Shown piece by piece: positions 41,875-48,458 of a stretch of DNA of 64,000 nucleotides; the stretch's first letter is position 1, and every line of letters begins with the position of its first letter. Origin of the DNA: CALNBC01 sp040768925 (GTDB lineage: Bacteria; Bacillota; Clostridia; Christensenellales; CALWSW01). Below the pieces are notes generated by a model. It ran no database searches and had not been told where the DNA came from. It was given only the letters and a program-made list of their open reading frames with translations. Made by a program: the position numbers and the translations under genes. The DNA is taken from NCBI GenBank assembly GCA_040768925.1, contig JAXGLZ010000003.1, forward strand, positions 372,001 through 436,000. The letters are read 5' to 3'.

Positions 41875-42357
41875 GGGCCGGAAGCGCTTCCGGCCCGAGC
41901 CGATCCCGATTGCGCGCGGCCCTTTCGGGCCGTCGCGCGATCGATTCAGCCGCTGATGAAGCGGCTTCAGGGCGTCAAAAAAGGCCTGCGGACCGCTTCG
42001 CCGGAAGGTTTTCAAGGTCGTCGGCAAGGTCGTCGGCGCAGCCGACATCATTCCTTGATGAGGTGCCGGAATCTGCGGTTCCGGCGCAGCCGACATCAAT
42101 CCTTGATGAAGTGCCGGAATCTGCGGTTTCGGCGCGCTTCGCGCAGGGAAATTTCGGTCACAAGTGACCGAGATAGTACCGCAAAACTGACGCCCCAGTT
42201 GTCGGCGCAGCCGACATCAATCCTTGATGAAGTGCCGGAATCTGCGATTCCGGCTCATGTCGTCAGTTTTGATCGAAGCTCAGGGGCTGCGGTCCCTGAA
42301 ACCCCAGGATAGGGTTTTTTGACAGTCTGCGGCCGCTGATGAAGCGGCTTGTTTTTT
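41875..42357. repeat. dense array of hairpins downstream of the exporter operon
   Basis: The region contains a perfect 22-bp palindrome (41875-41896, GGGCCGGAAGC and its complement), a GC-rich hairpin at 41913-41939, AGCCGCT-GATGA-AGCGGCT (41948-41966), a tandem AAGGTCGTCGGC, three 48-bp repeats, TCGGTCAC-AA-GTGACCGA (42154-42171), inverted CAAAACTGACG/CGTCAGTTTTG (42182 and 42260), and two terminator-like ends (ACCC..GGGTTTTTT at 42301-42320, GCCGCT..AGCGGC with a T tract at 42332-42357). It is almost continuous secondary structure. A related element lies at 53928-54027. I see no convincing gene here. Confidence 0.8.
42035..42251. repeat. three copies of a 48-bp repeat made of consecutive hairpins
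   Basis: Copies at 42035-42082, 42083-42130 (tandem) and 42204-42251 differ at only a few positions. Each unit contains GGCGCAGCC (part of GTCGGC-GCA-GCCGAC), ATCAA-TCC-TTGAT and GCCGGAA-TCTGCG-GTTCCGGC, that is three small hairpins. One frame would encode PAQPTSILDEVPESAV per unit, but no start signal supports translation. Confidence 0.85.
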
Positions 42358-42516
42358 ATACGTTTTCAGGACGTGGTCACAGAGAATAGAAGCCGCCGTT
42401 TTTCAGAAAACTATTGATTGGGCGGTTTTGCACAAGAGCGCGCTGTTAAGGGCGCGATTTCACGCGGTTCACACAAAGGTGATGCCGGAAACCGCCCGCG
42501 CCCGAGCCATTCGGGG

Positions 42517-43320
42517 CTACGCCGGGTCCACCCGCACCCAGACGAGGAGGTAATAAACGGGTTCTTCGCCCGAATTCTCAATAAAAAGCAGCCTTCCCCC
42601 GGTGCAGCTTGCAAAGACATAGCCGTGGTCTTTCGCGTGATCGATCAGCGGCGAAATGTCGTCGGGCGTCAGCGAAAGGATGTCCCTCGTCCGAATACAG
42701 GTTCTGATAAAATGCCCGCCGGGCTGGTAATACGACTTGCCGCTAAGCGGCAGCCCGAACTTTTTGACGTAATGAATCAGCGCCCCGCAGCCGATCTGAA
42801 TGTCGTATTCCTCCCCTGTGCGTTTTTGATTCAGGTCTTTTAGCGAGATCGTTGCCGAAACATAGGTGAAGGGGAAATGGTCGACCCAAGCTTCGAGCTT
42901 GCAGTCCGTGATGAAGCCCTCTTTCCGGTTGACCGCGGAAACCGCCCAGGTCGCAGGCCCGTCAAACTCCTCCACCGCGTTCAGGATCCTCATCCCGCAG
43001 CTTGCGTAAACCCGGGTTTCCTGCATGCGCGAAAGCTCCAGCTTGATCCGTTCCAGGCTGCGGTAAAGCGAGGCCTCCCGCTCTTCCAGCAGCCTGTTGT
43101 ATTCGGCGATGTTCCCCGCCGAGTACGAATCCCGGATGAATTCGAGGGGCAAGTCGTAGGCACGCATCTCTTTTGTCAAAAGGGCGGTCAGGGCGTCGTC
43201 CACCGTATAATCGTAATAACCGTTTTCCCGCATTTTGGGGTGCAGCAGGCCCATCTCGCGGTAGTGGCGGACGGTTTCCGGGGTCATTCCGATGCTTGAT
43301 GCAAGTATTTTGGTAGGCAA
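42517..43320 (-). CDS. MerR-family regulator (module 2), 5' end replaced by the IS
   Basis: A 267-residue MerR regulator: helix-turn-helix ASSIGMTPETVRHYREMGLL near the start, YYDYTVDDALTAL, a coiled coil, and a C-terminal effector-binding domain ending EPVYYLLVWVRVDP. The IS30 copy is inserted at codon 3. Across the target duplication the original start can be rebuilt as GTG ACT ACC AAA ATA CTT GCA (MTTKILA), with the GTG now at 44610-44608 beyond the IS. The present frame begins TTG CCT ACC at 43320, with TTGCC donated by the IS end. The coding part is thus nearly intact but has lost its promoter and ribosome site. The region 42358-42516 between the hairpin array and its stop is empty. Confidence 0.85.
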   Translation of the reverse strand: MPTKILASSIGMTPETVRHYREMGLLHPKMRENGYYDYTVDDALTALLTKEMRAYDLPLEFIRDSYSAGNIAEYNRLLEEREASLYRSLERIKLELSRMQETRVYASCGMRILNAVEEFDGPATWAVSAVNRKEGFITDCKLEAWVDHFPFTYVSATISLKDLNQKRTGEEYDIQIGCGALIHYVKKFGLPLSGKSYYQPGGHFIRTCIRTRDILSLTPDDISPLIDHAKDHGYVFASCTGGRLLFIENSGEEPVYYLLVWVRVDPA

Positions 43321-44592
43321 ATTGCAAGTGCAAGTTGGACACCCCCGTGGTCGCAGGAGTGTGAGGTTGCCGGCTCCGCTGGAGTAGGAGCCGTAGGCAA
43401 GTGCGGAAGCGGGTCCGGGCGGCGTCAGGCTGCGGTGTAGAGCTCATCGAGAAAGGCGTCAAAGAGTTCTTCGGGGGTATTGTAGCCCAGTATTTTGCGA
43501 GGACGACCATTGAGCTGGTCTGCCGAGCGCAGGATGTAGTCGGCGGAGTAGTTGCTCATGGAGGTTCCCTTGGGCACATACAAGCGGAATAGGCCATTGT
43601 GACGCTCATTTTGCGGACGCTCCCACGAGGTGTACGGATGGGCGAAAAACACCTTTGTGCCCCATTGCTCAACGGCTGCAAAATCAGAAAACTCAGAACC
43701 ATTGTCCAGCGTAATCGTCTTGAACACCTCGGAAAACCGATTGCCATATTCCTCTTGCAATGCGGTCATTGCCGCCATAACTGCTTCGCTGGTCTTGCCC
43801 TCGATGAGCAGGGCGATGTAGTGCCGGGTTTTCTTTTCCACGAGAGACAAGATAGCAGCCTCTTTGCCTGCGCGATGCCCTACAACGGTATCGCCCTCCC
43901 AGTGGCCTATCTCGGTACGCCCGCTTGCAACAGCCGGGCGCTCATCGATGCTGGTGCCGTAAATCCGCTTATTCTCCCGGGGCTTGTTCTTGTGGCTTTT
44001 GCGCTTCAATACCTCGGGCATATCGGTCAGAGATAGTGGCAGTTCTCCGCTCCACAGCGCGTTATATAGTGTTTTGCTGCAAACCATCTCATCCGTCGCA
44101 AACAGTTTATGTCGCCTGGCATAGCCCGCGCAGGCATCAAAAGACCAGTCATGCTCCCGAAATTGCGCTACCACCCAGTCCAGAAAATCCTGGCAGCAGC
44201 CCAACTTTTTTCTTCTGCGGCTTCTCTGCCGATTGGCTTTGTATACCGCTTCCCCTCGTTTTGCCGAATAGCAGGGTGCACGGCCTTTGTTGGATTTGCG
44301 CGGCGCTGTGCCTCGTTTTAGCTCATTGCCTACCGTTGTCGGCGAGCAGTTCACCACTTTGGCAATCTTCCTTTGGGAGAACCCCTGTCGGTGTAGCACC
44401 CGTATGGCCCCACGTTCGGACAACCCTAAATGCTGCCCCCGTTTACGCTCTCTTTCCCCTGTGGTATACTCTTGGCAGTCCATAGTGATTGCCTCCTTTG
44501 TAGATATGGGTGTGTGAGAACTCCATTCTACCACGGGAAAATATCACTATGGATCTTTTCTGCAAGTGTCCAACTTCATTTTACAATCGGCC
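43316..44592 (-). mobile_element. IS30-family insertion sequence, copy 2 (1277 bp)
   Basis: The element lies in the opposite orientation to copy 1 and has the same ends and length. It is flanked by 13-bp duplications AAGTATTTTGGTA at 43303-43315 and 44593-44605. The insertion separates a MerR gene from its start codon and from the divergent flavin reductase 2. Confidence 0.93.
43425..44483 (-). CDS. IS30-family transposase (copy 2)
   Basis: Identical in translation to the transposase of copy 1 (352 residues), with the same N-terminal helix-turn-helix and the DDE residues in EGDTVVGHRAG, ITLDNGSEF and WERPQNERHNG. The ATG is at 44483 behind AAAGGAGG. Full identity implies that the two copies separated very recently. 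Confidence 0.95.
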   Translation of the reverse strand: MDCQEYTTGERERKRGQHLGLSERGAIRVLHRQGFSQRKIAKVVNCSPTTVGNELKRGTAPRKSNKGRAPCYSAKRGEAVYKANRQRSRRRKKLGCCQDFLDWVVAQFREHDWSFDACAGYARRHKLFATDEMVCSKTLYNALWSGELPLSLTDMPEVLKRKSHKNKPRENKRIYGTSIDERPAVASGRTEIGHWEGDTVVGHRAGKEAAILSLVEKKTRHYIALLIEGKTSEAVMAAMTALQEEYGNRFSEVFKTITLDNGSEFSDFAAVEQWGTKVFFAHPYTSWERPQNERHNGLFRLYVPKGTSMSNYSADYILRSADQLNGRPRKILGYNTPEELFDAFLDELYTAA

Positions 44593-44637
44593 AAGTATTT
44601 TGGTAGTCACTTTCACAAAAACACCCCCTTTTCGCTA

Positions 44638-44666
44638 TTGACCCTGTGGTTACCCCATAGTATAGC
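44638..44666 (+). promoter_or_regulatory. promoter of flavin reductase 2 with dyad in the spacer
   Basis: TTGACC (44638-44643) and TATAGC (44661-44666) are 17 bp apart, and the spacer is a near-perfect dyad CTGTGG-TTACC-CCATAG (44644-44660). The placement of a dyad between the boxes is that of MerR-type operators, although the spacer is shorter than the usual 19 bp. A hairpin GGCCGCA...TGCGGCC (44679-44700) follows in the leader, just before the ribosome site. Confidence 0.6.
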
Positions 44667-44721
44667 ATTAAATTAACAAGGCCGCATCACGATGTGCGGC
44701 CGCGCAAAGGAGGATAAGAGA

Positions 44722-46491
44722 ATGAAGAAAAGGACGTTGCTTCCGCTGGCGGCTGTGCTTATGTGCGTGCTGCTGGCGCTGACGGCCTGCGCAGGGGGTT
44801 CCCCGGAATCTCCCTCGGAGCCCACCCCGACGCAGAAATCCGACAACAACGGCCAGCCGCAGCAAACCGGGATGGTTCCCGGCGAATACTACGGTGTCGG
44901 CAGCGGCAGAAACGGCGCGATCGTGGTCAAGGTCACCCTTGGCGAAAACAGCATCGACGCAATCGAGGTGGTCAGCGAAAGCGAAACCCACAACACCGGG
45001 TCTGTGCCCGTGGAGCTTTACCCCGGGCTGATCGTCGAAAACCAGTCGCTGAACGTCGATTTCGTCAGCGGCGCAACCATTTCCAGCGCGGCGTTTTTGA
45101 GCGCCGTTCGTGACGCGATCACCAAAGCTGGCGGCGACCCCGCCCAGTTTGGCGCATCGGTTGCTCCCGCCGATGTTCCCCACGGGGACACCGAGGCGGA
45201 AGTCGTGGTCATCGGCGCGGGCGGCGCGGGCATGACCGCAGCCATCAACGCCGCGCAAGCGGGCAAAAAGGTCATCCTTTTGGAGAAGCTCGGCATCGTC
45301 GGCGGCACATCCAACTACTCCATCGAAGGATTCGGGGCGGTGGGCGACAAGACCCACGCCGGGCTGGGCAGCGACATTACGGCGGAAGCCCTGGCCGCGA
45401 GCCTGACCTCCGGCAACCCCAACGGGACCGCCGAAGCCTTCGCCGTGCTGGCGAACAACAACGGCGCCGCCGCGGACTGGCTGCGCAGCATCGGCGCGCC
45501 GCTCACCGTGGCCGCCGGGCAGACGAGCGTCGCCTCCTCCCGCGAGGTGGGCGAGCTGGGCAACACCATCATATCCGCCCTCAGGGCCGAGTGCGTCAAG
45601 GCGGGGGTGGACATCCGCACAAACAGCCGGGCGACGGAACTCGTCATGCAGGACGGCGCCGTCGCGGGCGTGAAGGTTTCCACCGAACTCGGCGATTATG
45701 CGATCTCCGCCAAGGCCGTGGTCATCGCCTCCGGCGGATTCGGCGCGAACAACGAGCTTGTTTCCCAGCATTATCCCGCCCTCAAAGGATATGACAGTTC
45801 CTGCACAATCGGAGCCACGGGCGACGGCCACCTGATGGCCCAGGCGGTCGGCGCGGAGCTGAAGAACATGGACTACATCCGCGTCAACTTCACCTATACC
45901 ACCGCAAAAAACGGCTATTTCTACTATATGGGCAGCCTTTTCAACACCGGGGCCATCTTTGTGAACGACGAGGGCCAGCGCTTTGTCAACGACCAGGGCG
46001 CCTACGGCGTGGGCCTTAAGGTGGTGGACCAGGGCGGCAGCGGCTGGGCGATCTTCGACAACTCCCTGGTGCAAGGCGTTGAAGACGTTCGCGATTACGG
46101 CGATCTCGGCCTTTATGTGAGCGCGGACAGCATCGAGGCGCTCGCGGACAAGATCGGCGTCAATAAGACGAACCTGGCGCAGACCGTCGAAACCTACAAG
46201 GGCTATGTGGCAAACGGCAAAGACGAGGCATTCGGCCGGGGAATGCTGAACATGTCCTTTGACGAAGGCCCCTTCTATGCCTGCCGCATGACCTGCAGGG
46301 TGCAGGGAACCTTCGGCGGGATCAACACCGACGTGGACACCCAGGTTCTCACGGCCGACGGCGCCGTCATTCCCGGGCTGTTCGCGGCCGGAGAGTGCGC
46401 GAACGACGGCACCTGGGGCGCGAATCCCGCTGCCGTCAACATCGTGTTCGGCCGCATAGCGGGCGAAAAGGCCGCCGCTTATGTCGGCTGA
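44722..46491 (+). CDS. lipid-anchored FMN/FAD reductase family protein (module 2)
   Basis: A 589-residue exported flavoprotein. The lipobox ALTAC ends with C23. The FMN_bind domain (about 55-135) contains DFVSGAT (113-119), with T119 as the likely covalent FMN site. The FAD motif VVVIGAGGAGM lies at about 161. Compared with fumarate/urocanate reductases, the catalytic-arginine region reads FVNDQGAYG, without arginine. The HHTMGG position reads VQGTFGG, and the NRLGG position reads GTWGANPAAVN. All three substrate-binding elements are thus altered, so it is likely to act on a different substrate or to do different chemistry. AAAGGAGG precedes the ATG. It has lost its linked regulator to an IS insertion. 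Confidence 0.86.
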   Translation: MKKRTLLPLAAVLMCVLLALTACAGGSPESPSEPTPTQKSDNNGQPQQTGMVPGEYYGVGSGRNGAIVVKVTLGENSIDAIEVVSESETHNTGSVPVELYPGLIVENQSLNVDFVSGATISSAAFLSAVRDAITKAGGDPAQFGASVAPADVPHGDTEAEVVVIGAGGAGMTAAINAAQAGKKVILLEKLGIVGGTSNYSIEGFGAVGDKTHAGLGSDITAEALAASLTSGNPNGTAEAFAVLANNNGAAADWLRSIGAPLTVAAGQTSVASSREVGELGNTIISALRAECVKAGVDIRTNSRATELVMQDGAVAGVKVSTELGDYAISAKAVVIASGGFGANNELVSQHYPALKGYDSSCTIGATGDGHLMAQAVGAELKNMDYIRVNFTYTTAKNGYFYYMGSLFNTGAIFVNDEGQRFVNDQGAYGVGLKVVDQGGSGWAIFDNSLVQGVEDVRDYGDLGLYVSADSIEALADKIGVNKTNLAQTVETYKGYVANGKDEAFGRGMLNMSFDEGPFYACRMTCRVQGTFGGINTDVDTQVLTADGAVIPGLFAAGECANDGTWGANPAAVNIVFGRIAGEKAAAYVG

Positions 46492-46508
46492 TCACTGAAC
46501 GCTCAGAA

Positions 46509-46559
46509 AAAGCAAGTGCCCGCCGGAATCTTGAAAAGGCCCCGGCGGGCTTTTGCTTT
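46509..46559 (+). terminator. terminator after flavin reductase 2
   Basis: GCCCGCCGG (46518-46526) and CCGGCGGGC (46542-46550) pair, extended by AAAGCAA with TTGCTTT, ending in TTTTGCTTT. Confidence 0.85.
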
Positions 46560-47129
46560 GCCGCCGCGCTTGATCAAATGCCTGCGTCGTTTCAGTCAAA
46601 ACCCCTTTTCAGCCAAACAGCCGCCGAACAGGCGCGGCCGCCGCTCTTTCGCGATCCGCAAACGGCGCAAAAAGCCGCCGGAGAGTGGTGTTCTAAGCGC
46701 CGGAATAGCGGGCGTTTGTTTTGCGATCTCCTGTCATCGAAATACAATCGGAGATGATCCTGTTGCGCCGATCAACGGCTCATGGCGCCTGACAATTCTT
46801 AAACCTGTTTCCATCCGTTCCTTGTACTGATACCTCTGCTTCAAATTCCGGGCGCCGTCGCCGCACCAAACGCATTTTCATATGAAATAGGCGGCGCCTA
46901 TTGCTGCCCTCTGGCGTCCGTTCCCGGCAGGGTAATCCCCCGCGCCGCGCTTTTAGCCCGGTATTGGCGAAACCTTTCGCCCCGTTGGATGGGGCGGGCG
47001 AAAACCGGCATCCGGCCGCCGCCGGGATCTCCGCCCGTTGCGGCAGTCTTCCCCCCGCGCGGCCGGCCCGCGCGCTTTCGCCTGCATGCCGACAGAGCCG
47101 GGCCGGATTTTTGCCGGGAACAAAAGCGC
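46560..47129. other. intergenic region without visible gene
   Basis: About 570 bp between the terminator of flavin reductase 2 and the end of the convergent ferritin-like gene. Several frames are open because of high GC, but none has a ribosome site or a recognisable motif. Confidence 0.45.
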
Positions 47130-48371
47130 TTATGGGGTGCGGGCGATCCGCGTGTTGTCCGCCGTTCTGTCGGACAGGCCGCTCACAGGGTTGGGCTGCG
47201 CTTCCGCCCTGTAATCCACGTTGAACCTCTGCTGGTGCCGGTCAATCACGCAGTGGCTGGCGACGGCGTTGACGTCGTGGTTGACCCGGTTCTGATACCA
47301 GAAAAACTCGTGGTCCGGGGGCAGCGTGGAAACGGGGGCGTATTGCTCCCTGTTTGCCGTAAGCCGGATCTGCCCGGCAAGCACCTGGCGGACATAGTCC
47401 CGGGTGTCGCAAAACTGAAGCAGCTTCGGAAAGCAGCCGTTCGGGATCACCTGCTGCCAGTCCTTGCCCTCGTATTTTTTCAGCAGCGCCGCCGCGTTGT
47501 GCAAATGGGAAACCTCCTGCTCAAAATGCCGTTCCCAAATGCATTTGACGTTGGCGTCCGGCTCGTCCTGACTGAACGAATAATACAGATAGCATTCCAT
47601 GTATTCGTGCAGCAGCAGGTTTTCCAGCCAGGTGCAGTTGGGGTCGAGCAGCGAGCCGTATTGGCTGACGTGCTGCTCCTCGATCATGGCGATCTCCAGA
47701 TACAGCCGGCGGCCGAGGTCGTTGCAATACGTGTTGCCCAGGTTCATATAGAAATTCATCGTCTGCTGTTCGCCGGAGGTGATGATCAGGGTGTTGAGCT
47801 TTGTGCGGATATCCGCGGTCTTGAAATCGAGAGGATTTTTGACGGATTCGAAGGGAAATCTGTGCTCCGCGATGGTGGGGCGCCCCGGCGTGATGTCCAC
47901 ATAGCTTTTGACCATCTGCTGGGCCGGAATCTGGGCGTCGAGATCGAGCAGGTTTGCATACCGGTAGAGGTGGTCAAAATCCTCCAAAAGGGCGAAATCC
48001 AGCGCCTGTTTGGCATAGGCGTCCGGCTCGTTCTGGGCGAGCCAGGCGGTGAGGTCCACGGCGACATGCTCGTAGCCGATCGTCGTTTCCAGCTGCGTTT
48101 CGTCGATCGGCTTCAGCCAGTTCACGCGCTTTTGCTGCTGCTGTTCAACGCGGCGGGACAGGGCAAGCTCCCGGCGCAGGTCGTTGTTTGGGCCGTTGCG
48201 GTGGAACTGATGCTTGAACAGCGTGGATTCCACCTCAATTCCGTTCATGAGAATGATCCTGACCTTCGTATAAGGATCGACGGTCCGCTTGTCGTAGGGC
48301 TGGGGGTAGAGGGTATCCCAATCCATGATACCGTCTTCCACTTTGATCGGTTTTAGCTCAAACGGGTTCAT
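47130..48371 (-). CDS. ferritin-like (diiron-type) protein of unknown function
   Basis: A 413-residue soluble protein. Four helices carry metal-ligand patterns of the ferritin superfamily: ETTIGYEHVAVDLTAW, MIEEQHVSQYGSL (ExxH), LLHEYMECYLYYSF and WERHFEQEVSHLHNAA (ExxH). Two ExxH motifs plus two further Glu suggest a diiron site. The C-terminal 100 residues (QVIPNGCFPKLLQFCDTRDY onward) form an extra region, and a Gln-rich stretch lies at about 76-81. I do not recognise a named family. AAAGGAGG precedes the ATG. It is divergent from the xanthine dehydrogenase-type operon, which might point to redox metabolism, but this is weak. Confidence 0.66.
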   Translation of the reverse strand: MNPFELKPIKVEDGIMDWDTLYPQPYDKRTVDPYTKVRIILMNGIEVESTLFKHQFHRNGPNNDLRRELALSRRVEQQQQKRVNWLKPIDETQLETTIGYEHVAVDLTAWLAQNEPDAYAKQALDFALLEDFDHLYRYANLLDLDAQIPAQQMVKSYVDITPGRPTIAEHRFPFESVKNPLDFKTADIRTKLNTLIITSGEQQTMNFYMNLGNTYCNDLGRRLYLEIAMIEEQHVSQYGSLLDPNCTWLENLLLHEYMECYLYYSFSQDEPDANVKCIWERHFEQEVSHLHNAAALLKKYEGKDWQQVIPNGCFPKLLQFCDTRDYVRQVLAGQIRLTANREQYAPVSTLPPDHEFFWYQNRVNHDVNAVASHCVIDRHQQRFNVDYRAEAQPNPVSGLSDRTADNTRIARTP

Positions 48372-48458
48372 TTTCTGCCTCCTTTGCTTTCATTTTAGTA
48401 TTCTTCCGGCCTTTGGAAATATTCAGGGCGCGGTTGCCTCAGAATAAACGCGGGGCCA

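Noticed and set aside
42035..42251. CRISPR array
   Set aside because: The 48-bp units are adjacent or irregularly placed without spacers, and no cas genes are present.
24469..44592. Composite transposon bounded by two IS30 copies
   Set aside because: Each IS has its own different, matching 13-bp duplication at both sides, so the elements inserted separately. A composite would share one duplication at the outer ends only.
44668..46074. Long minus-strand frame of about 470 codons
   Set aside because: It is the shadow of flavin reductase 2 with no start signal or recognisable domain.
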